Shown: positions 17,514 to 25,762 of the stretch, piece by piece
Position numbering within the stretch: position 1 is the first letter of the stretch
Layout: every line of letters starts with the position of its first letter
NCBI GenBank assembly: GCA_030606485.1
Contig: JAUWGH010000002.1
Span: 1-64,000, forward strand
Direction: 5' to 3'
Source of the DNA: Promethearchaeota archaeon
GTDB lineage: Archaea; Asgardarchaeota; Lokiarchaeia; Sigyniarchaeales; SOKP01
DNA: 64,000 nucleotides
The notes under the pieces: generated by a model
What the model was told of the DNA's origin: nothing
What the model saw: only the letters and a program-made list of their open reading frames with translations
Database searches by the model: none
Program-made: the position numbers and the translations under genes

Positions 17514-17588
17514 ACCCCAAAAAATTCTAAAGATAAAACTAATGATGTGAAGAACTTGAAGATTTTAAGATCATTGATTATAAAATAA
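17514..17588 (+). pseudogene. decayed copy of the nfo 3' end
   Basis: Twenty-four codons plus stop encode TPKNSKDKTNDVKNLKILRS and then LIIK, matching the last residues of endonuclease IV (TPKSSKDTANDIMNLKVLRS, LISN) at 16 of 24 positions, with obvious DNA similarity. Nothing of the rest of nfo is present. This is one of several local duplications of gene 3' ends in the first 18 kb. Confidence 0.75.
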
Positions 17589-17685
17589 AGATCTAAATAT
17601 TAATTTTTATTCAGGTTTTTATTAGAAAAATTAATAAATCCGAATAATATACCCTAAGATATATAACAAATAAATTGATTATAAT

Positions 17686-18588
17686 TTGTCCTTAAGAATT
17701 GATTTTTTACGCCATTTTATTTTATTAGCTGAAGAGAAAAGTTTTTCTAATGTTGCAGATAAAATTTCGATAACTCAAAGCGCTTTATCTCAACAAATTG
17801 AGCATTTAGAAAATTATTTTAAATGTAATCTTATTGATCGGAGTACAAGAACATTCAAATTGACTAAACAAGGCGCGATTTTATTAAAATATTCAAAAGA
17901 TATAGTGTCCTTATTTGATAAAAGTCAAAAAGAAATATTTAATCTCAGTAAAGAACTTGTGGGAACAATATCCATTTCTGCATCAACTATTCCCGGAAAT
18001 CATATATTACCAAAATTTATTGCGGATTTTAAGAATAAATATGCTAATGTTACAATCAATATTTGGATAAAAAATAGTAAGCGGAGTTTAATAGATCTAA
18101 AAAATAAGCAGGTTGAATTTGCTGCAATTGGGAGTTTTATAAAGGAGGACCAAGAAAAATTTGAATATTTTCCAATTTTTACTGAGAATTTAGTTTTTAT
18201 TTGTGCTCTTGATCACGACCTGGTTAGAATTAATAAAGGAAAAGTCCTTTTTGAGGATTTAATTAAATATCCTTATATTTCCCGTGAAGATGGTTCTGGT
18301 ACAAAACAATTTGCTATGGAAAATTTAGAAAAGTATGATAAATTAAATCAATTGTTAGAAATGTCAAGCAATGAATCAATAATTTCTGCAGTAAGTAAAT
18401 CAAATGATATATCAATCATTAGTGAGATGAGTGCCAAAAAAGCAGAAGATGCAAAACTAATTAAAATAATAAATATTTCAGATATACCCTTTTTAAGAAG
18501 AGAATTATTTTTTATTAAAAATAAGGGAATAAAATTAAATAAAGTTGCAATAAAGTTTTGGAATTTTATTTATGACAATAGAGATTAA
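17686..18588 (+). CDS. LysR-family transcriptional regulator
   Basis: The 300-residue protein has the N-terminal LysR winged helix (residues 4-62: SFSNVADKISITQSALSQQI then HLENYFKCNLIDRSTRTFKLT) and a periplasmic-binding-like effector domain (about 92-295). Such factors sense a small molecule and bend DNA upstream of the genes they control. The start is a TTG. It lies 125 bases upstream of dsrE on the same strand, so it may regulate the dsrE-tusA-selD operon, perhaps in response to a sulfur or selenium metabolite. That link is inference. LysR proteins are less common in archaea than in bacteria, which suggests past transfer. Confidence 0.92.
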   Translation: MSLRIDFLRHFILLAEEKSFSNVADKISITQSALSQQIEHLENYFKCNLIDRSTRTFKLTKQGAILLKYSKDIVSLFDKSQKEIFNLSKELVGTISISASTIPGNHILPKFIADFKNKYANVTINIWIKNSKRSLIDLKNKQVEFAAIGSFIKEDQEKFEYFPIFTENLVFICALDHDLVRINKGKVLFEDLIKYPYISREDGSGTKQFAMENLEKYDKLNQLLEMSSNESIISAVSKSNDISIISEMSAKKAEDAKLIKIINISDIPFLRRELFFIKNKGIKLNKVAIKFWNFIYDNRD

Positions 18589-18713
18589 CAATATTAAATC
18601 TATTAATTTTTCTAATAAATATGAAGAATAAAATTAATAAATCTTCTTATTTTTATTTAATGTAATTAAATTTGATTAATTTGAATTAAAAATTATATAG
18701 GGAATTATAAATT

Positions 18714-19061
18714 ATGGTTAAAATTTCGGTTATGATAATGGAATCACCATATGGAAGGGAAAAACCATATACTGCTCTTAGGTTTGCATTAACTGCGATA
18801 TTAGATGGTAATGATGTAATACTTACTTTAATGCAAGATGGAATATATGTTGGCTTGAAAGAACAAAATCCAAATGAATATCCTAATCATTTAGAATATT
18901 TAGAAAGTGCGATTTCAGAAGGATTGAAAGTAATTGTGTGCGGAGTTTGTTGTAAATCTCGTGGGATTAAGCAAGAACATTTGGTTGAAGGTGCCAAGAT
19001 TGTTGGAATGCATGAGATTGTTCAGGCAGTAGGTGAAAGTGAAAATCATATTACATTTTAA
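18714..19061 (+). CDS. DsrE-family sulfur (selenium) relay protein
   Basis: DsrE/F proteins carry persulfide on a conserved Cys. The 115-residue protein matches the fold: strand KISVMIMESPYG, helix YTALRFALTAILDGNDV, and the VIVCGVCCKSRGI loop with three cysteines around residue 80. It is followed after 18 bases by a TusA protein and then by SelD. In bacteria the selenium-metabolism protein YedF fuses a TusA/SirA domain to a DsrE-like domain and occurs with SelD. Here the two domains appear as separate neighbouring genes. A role in delivering reduced Se or S to SelD is inferred. Confidence 0.85.
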   Translation: MVKISVMIMESPYGREKPYTALRFALTAILDGNDVILTLMQDGIYVGLKEQNPNEYPNHLEYLESAISEGLKVIVCGVCCKSRGIKQEHLVEGAKIVGMHEIVQAVGESENHITF

Positions 19062-19079
19062 AGTATTAGAGGGATTAAA

Positions 19080-19313
19080 TTGGATTCAGATGATGAATTA
19101 AATGTAGAAGGAAAATCATGTCCCATGCCCTTATTTTTAACGAAGAAAAAATTAAAACCTATGGGATCTGGAAAAACTTTGAAACTTATTGGGGATTTTT
19201 TACCAGCTAAAGAAAATATAGTCGAGTTTTTAGAGAAGGAAGGGCATGATATTTTGGATCTTCAAGAAGTGAATGATCCGTATAAATTTATTATTTACAT
19301 AAAAAAAGCTTAA
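19080..19313 (+). CDS. tusA: TusA/SirA-like sulfur carrier
   Basis: The 77-residue protein has the diagnostic CPMPL motif (GKSCPMPLFLTKKKL, Cys14), which accepts persulfide sulfur or, in SelD-linked homologues, possibly selenium. The beta-alpha-beta-alpha-beta-beta pattern of TusA is complete. The start is a TTG preceded by AGAGGG. It lies between dsrE and selD, in the same direction with short gaps, which points to a selenium rather than a tRNA-thiolation role. Confidence 0.9.
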   Translation: MDSDDELNVEGKSCPMPLFLTKKKLKPMGSGKTLKLIGDFLPAKENIVEFLEKEGHDILDLQEVNDPYKFIIYIKKA

Positions 19314-19389
19314 TTTATTTTAGAAAGTGTTTTTTTAAAATTTTTTATATATATTTAATTATAATATAGAAAAATGAAAGGAGGTTGAG

Positions 19390-20415
19390 TTGAAAAGTAA
19401 AGAAGAGTATCGATTAACTAAACAGGTAAAGATTTTCGGTTGATCATGTAAATTAGGTCCAAATAAATTAAAGGAGTTATTAGAAAAAGTCGGGCTTGGT
19501 GGTCTTTCTGAAGATTGTTCAATTACTTCAGTTCCTAATACAGACTTATTATTGCTTCAAAATATCGATATATTTACTCCTATTGTAGATGAGCCTGAGA
19601 TTATGGGAGAAATCGCTGCATGTAATGTAACAAATGATGTTTTTGCAATGAATGTACCTGAGATACATGGAATGCTTGTTTTCCTAGCAATGGATACAAT
19701 GATGCCCATGGAGGTTGCTGAAGGAATTATGAATGGAATAATCAATTTTATGAAAAAGATTAATTCAAAAGTATTAGGGGGGCATACAATTTACTGCGAA
19801 TGGCCACTTATTGGCGGAGAAGCGTCTGGATTTGTGGAAAAAGATAAACTAATCAGAAAGCAAGGTCTAAAAGAGGGTGATAAATTAATAATCACTAAAC
19901 CCACGGGACTTCAACCAGTAATGGCTGCTTATAGAATATTAAAAAATACTCCAGAAATCTTAGAACTTTATTCAACTAATGAGTTAAAAAGTTCAATAGA
20001 TTATGCCATTGAGTTAATGATTACATCAAATCAAAATGTTGTAAAAACAATACATTCCTACGATGATTTTTCATTTGTTCATTCAATGACTGATGTAACT
20101 GGTTTTGGACTTGCAGGTCATACTAGAGAAATGCTTGAGGGTACAAATCTTTCCGCGCTAATTGAAAAAGTTCCGATCATAAAATATGCAAAGGAACTTT
20201 CTGTAGATTTCAATTATCACCTTGATTCATGTGAGGCTTCAGAAACTGCCGGAGGAATGCTTCTCGCTATAAATCCTGAGAATATTGAAGATTTTTCAAA
20301 CCGCTTGACTAGTAATAATATACCAAATTGGTATGTTGGGATAATCGATAAAAAAGAGCCCGGATTAGTAAGACTCTCCAAAAATATTGAATTTGAGGAG
20401 GTTTTAAAAAAATAA
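19390..20415 (+). CDS. selD: selenophosphate synthetase SelD, itself a selenoprotein (Sec18)
   Basis: SelD makes selenophosphate from selenide and ATP, the Se donor for Sec-tRNA. The gene reads through an in-frame TGA at 19441-19443: residues KIFG-U-SCKLG match the catalytic [C/U]-x-C-K motif, with Lys21 at the ATP site. The start is the TTG at 19390, five bases after a strong GGAGGT. Later landmarks are GGEASGFV and SMTDVTGFGLAGH. The full length is 341 residues, normal for SelD. A conventional reading would begin only at 19552 and lose the active site. A SECIS-like fold directly follows the stop. SelD needing Sec for its own synthesis implies autoregulation by selenium supply. Confidence 0.96.
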
Positions 20416-20416
20416 T

Positions 20417-20493
20417 AATGATGACTATGAAATAAGCTTAAACACTTGTAAGTGGGTGCTTATTGAGTTTTTCACCTGTGAGGTGCCATCATT
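20417..20493 (+). promoter_or_regulatory. SECIS-like element in the selD 3' UTR
   Basis: The fold begins two bases after the selD stop. An outer stem pairs AATGATG (20417-20423) with CATCATT (20487-20493). Inside, ATGA (20427-20430) and GA (20465-20466) flank a perfect 7-bp helix AATAAGC/GCTTATT (20431-20437 with 20458-20464), as in the kink-turn quartet of eukaryotic SECIS elements. Unpaired AA at 20440-20441 precedes an upper hairpin (CACT/AGTG). A further hairpin, CACCT-GTG-AGGTG, lies at 20473-20485. Lokiarchaeal SECIS elements are known to resemble eukaryotic ones. The element touches the stop codon of the convergent pepD. Confidence 0.75.
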
Positions 20494-21985
20494 AAAAACC
20501 ATTAAGCTCCTTAATAATTAATCTTAAAAGGTTATATATTAATCCCACATCAGAGATTTTTAATCTTTCACTCGGCGAATGCAAGCTTTCGATTGTTGGA
20601 CCTAGAGAAACCATTTGAAGACCACTTATCCTAGTGCTAATCATTCCAGTCTCTAATCCACCATGAATGACATTAGTTATTACTGTTTTTTTTATAAGAT
20701 TCTCATATTGCTTAACAACATATTTTAAGAACTTAGATTCTAAATTAGGTAACCACTCGGGTAACACAGGCTTTAAAAACACTTTCCAACCCCCTAATTT
20801 CCCTAATTGTTTCATTGAAACACAAAAAGAATCCAATTCACTTCTTAATATACTACGCGGATAAAGCCAAATAATTTCGTCATTTTTTTCAGTATCTATA
20901 ATAGCAAAATTGTTCGAACTTTCTACAAATCCTTCATAAATGTGAGACTTTTTAAGAACACCATTAGGGATTAAATGAGCGGTAGATAATAATATCTGTG
21001 AACCTTCTTCTGAAAGATATTTGTCTGGAAGAGATTGTTTATATTCGATTTTTAAGTTAGACTCAAATTTTTCATAATAATCCTTAATCGATGCAATTTC
21101 TTTTTTAATTAATTTATCAAATACCTTTTGATCTTTTGATTTAATACCAAATTTTGCTATAGATTTAGCAGGTATGACATTTCCTTTAGTACCCCCTTGC
21201 CATTTACAGATATAGATTTTTATTTCTTGGGTAAGAATTGATAATATTCTACCTACTATTTTAATTGCATTTGCTCTTGGTAAATGAATATCTTCTCCCG
21301 AATGCCCACTTAATAATCCTTGGCATGAAAGTTCAAAAAATTGAAGCTCATTACTTTCTTCAGGGGAAATCCAATTAAATTTTTTTGAAAATCCCACCCT
21401 TCGTCCACAAACAGAACCAATTACAACTACTTCGGCAGGTCCTCCATCTAGATTAATCATCAATTTACTTTTTATATTAAGAGTTTTAGGATCTAGATGA
21501 GTTGCTCCATCAAACCCATCTTCTTCATTCACAGTAAATAATACTTCAATGGGTCCATGAGAATCTATCGATTTATCAATTAGGATTGCTAAAGCAAGTG
21601 CTAAGCCAATACCATTATCAGCTCCTAGAGATGTTCCATCTGCGTAAACCCATTCATTATTTTCTTGAATACGTACTGGAATTCCTTTATTGAAAAAATC
21701 AAATCCTTCAGGTTTATCTGTTTCACATACCATGTCGAGGTGAGCTTGAAGCATTATTGATGGAATTGACTCTTGTCCGGATGTCGCTGGTTTTTTGATT
21801 AGGATATTTCCAACTCCATCTTGATAAATCTGAAAATCATTATTAATTGTTTTGCCTGATTCTAATATAAAATCTTTTATTACTTCACGGATTATTTCTT
21901 CATGTTTAGAAGGTCTCGGAGTTTTAGCAATAATATTTTCAAAAATATCCCATACAATTTTAGGTTCTAAATTTTCCAACACCAT
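20492..21985 (-). CDS. pepD: aminoacyl-histidine dipeptidase PepD (M20 family)
   Basis: PepD-type di-zinc peptidases cleave Xaa-His and other dipeptides. The 497-residue protein has the M20 motifs: LQAHLDMVCE (metal ligands His and Asp near 93-95), DGTSLGADNGIGLALA (bridging Asp about 122), VNEEDGFDGA (catalytic and metal Glu about 154-155) and a C-terminal VIHGGLETGMIS. The inserted lid/dimerisation domain is about 195-385, and SGHSGEDIHLPRANA matches PepD in particular. The protein is cytoplasmic. Its 3' end abuts the selD SECIS-like fold in convergent orientation. Confidence 0.92.
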   Translation of the reverse strand: MVLENLEPKIVWDIFENIIAKTPRPSKHEEIIREVIKDFILESGKTINNDFQIYQDGVGNILIKKPATSGQESIPSIMLQAHLDMVCETDKPEGFDFFNKGIPVRIQENNEWVYADGTSLGADNGIGLALALAILIDKSIDSHGPIEVLFTVNEEDGFDGATHLDPKTLNIKSKLMINLDGGPAEVVVIGSVCGRRVGFSKKFNWISPEESNELQFFELSCQGLLSGHSGEDIHLPRANAIKIVGRILSILTQEIKIYICKWQGGTKGNVIPAKSIAKFGIKSKDQKVFDKLIKKEIASIKDYYEKFESNLKIEYKQSLPDKYLSEEGSQILLSTAHLIPNGVLKKSHIYEGFVESSNNFAIIDTEKNDEIIWLYPRSILRSELDSFCVSMKQLGKLGGWKVFLKPVLPEWLPNLESKFLKYVVKQYENLIKKTVITNVIHGGLETGMISTRISGLQMVSLGPTIESLHSPSERLKISDVGLIYNLLRLIIKELNGF

Positions 21986-22011
21986 AATTATGACCTATTT
22001 TTTCTCTCTAA

Positions 22012-22329
22012 AAAACTTTTTATTCGGACATTGGGGCAGGTAGGGCAATTGCATTAGATTCGTTAGAAAACATTTATATTGTAGGAATTACACATAGTTT
22101 AGATATATTTTTTATAAAATTAGATAACCAAGGCTCAGCTTTATTAAATGCTACTTGGGGTGAAAACACTGTGGATTACGGAGCAGCAATTGTAGTGGAT
22201 TTGTCTGATAACGTTTTTATTGCGCAAAATTCAAAAGATTTTATCTATTCCAGTCTTTCTACCTCGAATACAAATTCAGATGATACGGGAGAATACCATA
22301 AGTTAATTAATAAAAAGCCATCGAATTAA
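22012..22329 (+). pseudogene. truncated SBBP-type beta-propeller fragment
   Basis: An open stretch of 106 codons without a start encodes beta-propeller repeat sequence of the SBBP kind (AIALDSLENIYIVGITHS, DIFFIKLDNQGSALLNATWG and AIVVDLSDNVFIAQNS), then a low-complexity tail and TAA. Complete family members are long secreted or surface proteins, so this is the remnant of a large gene lost between pepD and hxlB. Confidence 0.7.
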
Positions 22330-22338
22330 GAAAAAAAT

Positions 22339-22923
22339 TTATTCTAATGTCGCATGCCTTTTATCAATATCAGCTTCAGTTATCTCCAATTGAAACATTA
22401 AAGTTCCACAAATTGAATCCAATACAGACAGTGTTGATATATCAAAAAGGCTTGTATATGGAGCAAGACTTTTTTCACTCATAGCAACATCTTTACTTTT
22501 CCCTTTAATTTCTATGGTAATATTTGAGATTTTTCCAATAATACTATTCGGGTTAGCCGTAAAGAGAGCTAATTTACCCCTAATTTTATTTGATTTCAAA
22601 GCTATTGCTATAGAACTTGTGGTTTCTCCACTTCCACTTATTATAATAAGTAAATCTTCCTCTGTGTATTGAGGGGTTACTGCGTCTGATATAAAACAAG
22701 ACTTTATTCCTAAATGCATTAATCTTTGAGCAAAACACCTACCAATAAAACCAGAACGTCCTGCGCCATATACAAAAATTCTATTGTCATTTTTATGTAT
22801 ATCTAGAATTAGAGTTATTAAATCTAAAATAATAACTTTATCTACAAGTATGGAAATTTTTTCAATTTGTTTTGCAATTTCAGTCATTGTATCATTAAAA
22901 CGTTTATTAATTTCTTTCGACAT
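22339..22923 (-). CDS. hxlB: 6-phospho-3-hexuloisomerase (SIS domain)
   Basis: PHI interconverts D-arabino-3-hexulose 6-phosphate and fructose 6-phosphate. In archaea, with hexulose-phosphate synthase, it runs in reverse to supply ribulose 5-phosphate. The 194-residue protein is a single SIS domain: FVYGAGRSGFIGRCFAQRLM near the N-terminus, IISGSGETTSS for phosphosugar binding, and the C-terminal LEITEADIDKRHATLE typical of PHI. No synthase partner is in the window. It ends the operon after the PhoU/TrkA_C gene, 11 bases downstream. Confidence 0.88.
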   Translation of the reverse strand: MSKEINKRFNDTMTEIAKQIEKISILVDKVIILDLITLILDIHKNDNRIFVYGAGRSGFIGRCFAQRLMHLGIKSCFISDAVTPQYTEEDLLIIISGSGETTSSIAIALKSNKIRGKLALFTANPNSIIGKISNITIEIKGKSKDVAMSEKSLAPYTSLFDISTLSVLDSICGTLMFQLEITEADIDKRHATLE

Positions 22924-22934
22924 ATAAATCTCCT

Positions 22935-24191
22935 CTATTTTTTTTTATGAAAATAAATCTGACATTTTTCTGGATTAACAAGTTTATGCCATTCAATAAT
23001 TGTTTCTTTAGGTCCTAATCCTATTAATAAATCTCCCTCTTCAAATTTAAAATCACGTTTATAATCGTAAATCCAATTATCTCCTCTCTTTACAGCGATA
23101 ATGTGAACACCTAATTGATATTTATCTAGCATTTCATTATAAGTGATGTTTTTGAATCTAGATTGGTAGGAAACTTGCTCTCTTAATAAAATTTCTGAGG
23201 TTTCTTTTATTGCTTTTACTAAAATTGGATGAGGTTTAAAACCTTTAATTATCATTTCTGCGATGTTAGATGCGGCATCTGATATTAATTCACAACAAAA
23301 CCCAATTCTTAAAATACCAACTATATCCCTTGTATTTGGTACAAATTTAGCTAACTCTAATATTTGTTTTTCGAACATAATATTTAATCCATCCATAAGT
23401 TCCTCCATTTCAAGAACATCCTCTGCCACTTCCCCGTTATTAAAAAAAACTGCGGAGATTGCAAGTTGTATCATAGTTTCTGAAATATCAATCATTTGAA
23501 TATAAGTATTTTTTATTTTAGGCATAATGCTTTCGATTTCTGGTTGTTTTATATCAAATGAACTTTTCTTTTCATCCCCTTCAAATTTAAAAGAGATTGG
23601 TGCATCATCTTTACAATAAGATTTAATTTGCACCAAGGATGGCATTTCTCCTCTAACTAAAATTCTATCATTTTCAAGAATTCTTTCCTCTGCAATTGGA
23701 TTATAGATCCACCGTTTCTCCCTACGTATAGCGATTAAATCAACACCAAATTTTGCTCTAAAATTAATTTCTCCAACTAGACTTCCAGCAATCTCTGATT
23801 CAAGTGAAACTTTTACCTTTATTATAGGTTCAGGAATATATCCCCACAGATATTGTGTAAAAACCCAAATCTCATCATTAATAAAGGTCACTTTAGCAAT
23901 ATCTGCAAGAGCATCAGAAATTTTGTCTATAGCATAACCTACTCTTACTATTAGCTCAATACTTTTTGCATCTTGTAGTCCTGGATGTGCCATCATTGCT
24001 TGTAGGTCAATTAAGAAAACTAATTCATGAATTCTTTCTTCAATTTTGACGACTTCGTTAGCAATCTCTTTACTTTGGAATCGTATGGCGCTATAAGCTA
24101 GATCTATCATTAGATCTAGATTTTCTTTCATTTCAATTAATATTTCTTTAAGAGAAATTGGTTTATATTTAAATCTTTTTAGTTTCGGCAT
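22935..24191 (-). CDS. PhoU/TrkA_C double-module regulator of ion transport
   Basis: The 418-residue protein is a tandem duplication. PhoU-like helical bundles (about 10-115 and 230-330) each precede an RCK C-terminal ligand domain (TrkA_C, about 128-205 and 340-415), with matching lines such as GVDLIAIRREKRWIYNP and GVHIIAVKRGDNWIYDY. RCK_C domains bind a small ligand or ion and gate transporters. The gene follows two half-size MgtE proteins after a 39-base gap, a common archaeal arrangement, so it probably regulates that Mg2+ transporter from the cytoplasmic face. Confidence 0.88.
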   Translation of the reverse strand: MPKLKRFKYKPISLKEILIEMKENLDLMIDLAYSAIRFQSKEIANEVVKIEERIHELVFLIDLQAMMAHPGLQDAKSIELIVRVGYAIDKISDALADIAKVTFINDEIWVFTQYLWGYIPEPIIKVKVSLESEIAGSLVGEINFRAKFGVDLIAIRREKRWIYNPIAEERILENDRILVRGEMPSLVQIKSYCKDDAPISFKFEGDEKKSSFDIKQPEIESIMPKIKNTYIQMIDISETMIQLAISAVFFNNGEVAEDVLEMEELMDGLNIMFEKQILELAKFVPNTRDIVGILRIGFCCELISDAASNIAEMIIKGFKPHPILVKAIKETSEILLREQVSYQSRFKNITYNEMLDKYQLGVHIIAVKRGDNWIYDYKRDFKFEEGDLLIGLGPKETIIEWHKLVNPEKCQIYFHKKK

Positions 24192-24230
24192 TTATTTTAT
24201 TGATTCCTCATAAATTATTTTTCATTTTTG

Positions 24231-24794
24231 TTATATAAAGATTGGTAAAATTATTTGTAAAATTATTAATAGGATAATTGGTGTAATTAAATCTGCTGTT
24301 GAAGTTAAGGTTGGAATCATGATATTGTTTGGGTCTCTTCCATGTTTGAATAAAAAAATTGCACTTATAAAACATATCACGAAAAATACAGCAAATAATA
24401 TTACAATTGTAAATAATAAAATGAAAGTATAAATAACCGGGTTAAGAATTGAAAGTGAATTTGGAGGACTAATAATAATACTTATTATACTTAAAAATAA
24501 AACTGATAAAATTCCGGTAACTAATAATGCGATAAAATTATTCTTCAGTGTTTCAGATTTCTGAATTTTAGGAGGAATTGACCCAATATATAGATAGGTA
24601 GTGAATTTAGATATCAAAATTGTAGATAAATCACCAATACATGCATTTAATGGGGGTATAACCATTATAAAAATAGGAATTGAGCTTAATAAATCATATT
24701 GATCTGATAAATAAATACCAGAAATCAATCCCAAAAAAGAAGTTAATAATACAATTACTATTGATTCTTTAACAATCTTCTTGAAATATTCCAT
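24231..24794 (-). CDS. MgtE-type divalent cation transporter half, subunit 2
   Basis: The 187-residue protein is one five-helix MgtE (SLC41) membrane domain without the N-terminal and CBS regulatory domains of bacterial MgtE. The family signature is seen in PIFIMVIPPLNACIGDLSTIL and in the C-terminal GRDPNNIMIPTLTSTADLIT segment, which lines the ion pore. It abuts its partner gene at 24795 with no gap. The two halves should form a heterodimeric Mg2+ channel or transporter. Confidence 0.88.
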   Translation of the reverse strand: MEYFKKIVKESIVIVLLTSFLGLISGIYLSDQYDLLSSIPIFIMVIPPLNACIGDLSTILISKFTTYLYIGSIPPKIQKSETLKNNFIALLVTGILSVLFLSIISIIISPPNSLSILNPVIYTFILLFTIVILFAVFFVICFISAIFLFKHGRDPNNIMIPTLTSTADLITPIILLIILQIILPIFI

Positions 24795-25361
24795 TTAAGG
24801 CACCCCCAATAATATTAAAGATAGAAAAAAACCAAAAACCGTAAGAAAATCATCAACGCATGTCATTATTGGGTTTACAAGATTATTTGGATCTAACCCA
24901 AAGCGAAAGCAAGAGATGTTTAGAAATGAAGATAATGGAATAGATATAATTAGATCAAACAGAATTGTGAACAATGGAATTGACAAAAAAATAAACAGAT
25001 TAATAATTTCATTTCCTAATAGAAAACTTACAATCTGAGATACAATTCCAATAAAGACTCCAACAAGAAGTGATATGAATAATGTTGCTCCAATATTCTC
25101 AAGCCAACGTTTTATCGGTTTTAGTGTTTTGGATAATTCACCAGTAAATAAATCTCTTGTTGTTCGAGCAATAAACGTCCCACTTACATTTCCTCGTAGC
25201 GTTAATAGTGCAGGAATCATAATTATTAAATAAGAAAAACTTTCAAAAGGCATTATGAAAAAAAGCATTATCATTCCAGCAAAAAGATCTCCCGTGATTG
25301 ATATTATCTCACCAATTATTGACTCTTTAATAATTCTTGTCTTAGAGTCTTGGGATAACAT
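24795..25361 (-). CDS. MgtE-type divalent cation transporter half, subunit 1
   Basis: The 188-residue partner of the downstream MgtE half has five membrane helices. It carries the pore-region signatures IMIPALLTLRGNVSGTF and GLDPNNLVNPIMTCVDDFLT. The Asn-Pro and Asp residues of the second motif match MgtE's Mg2+ selectivity region. It is the first gene of a four-gene minus-strand operon (MgtE, MgtE, PhoU/TrkA_C, hexuloisomerase). No riboswitch is recognisable in the leader, which is AT-rich. Confidence 0.88.
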   Translation of the reverse strand: MLSQDSKTRIIKESIIGEIISITGDLFAGMIMLFFIMPFESFSYLIIMIPALLTLRGNVSGTFIARTTRDLFTGELSKTLKPIKRWLENIGATLFISLLVGVFIGIVSQIVSFLLGNEIINLFIFLSIPLFTILFDLIISIPLSSFLNISCFRFGLDPNNLVNPIMTCVDDFLTVFGFFLSLILLGVP

Positions 25362-25517
25362 TCAACACACCATGGAGATTTACTCATTTTAGTTAATTTG
25401 AACAATATGTGCTTTAAAATGATATTCTCTTTAAATTCCTGCAATATTTTGTTCTCATTTCAAACTGAAATTGAGTTAAGTTATAAAGAATAGTGTAATT
25501 TAAAAAATTTTAGAAAA

Positions 25518-25661
25518 TTAAAAATCATCTTTTTTTTTTGCAAGATTATAATAAACAATTTTATGATTTGGTGGTTTTTGTTCAGGAATTTCTTTCTCTT
25601 CCGTTCCCATTATAATTGGATGTGGATCATAAGATTGTGAGTCCTTTTTTTTATCATTCAA
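25518..25661 (-). CDS. 47-residue hypothetical protein
   Basis: A TTG-started frame encodes a hydrophilic peptide beginning MNDKKKDSQSYDPHPIIMGT and ending NLAKKKDDF, with a Pro-rich middle (EIPEQKPPNHK). No hydrophobic segment is present. The amino-acid balance looks coding rather than random for such AT-rich DNA. It sits alone in the 401-base gap between dnaJ and the Mg2+ operon. The rest of that gap shows nothing. Confidence 0.45.
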   Translation of the reverse strand: MNDKKKDSQSYDPHPIIMGTEEKEIPEQKPPNHKIVYYNLAKKKDDF

Positions 25662-25762
25662 ATTTTTTACCAGGTTTTATATTCTATAGTTAGAATTATG
25701 TGGATTTATTTATTATTAAATTTTTAATACTTGTCTTTTTAAATATAGCCAATTTGAACTAT

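Noticed and set aside
20417-20430. Box C/D small RNA starting at ATGATGA downstream of selD
   Set aside because: A matching D box (CTGA) at the right distance is missing. The ATGA/GA kink-turn with AA fits a SECIS better and lies where a selD SECIS is expected.
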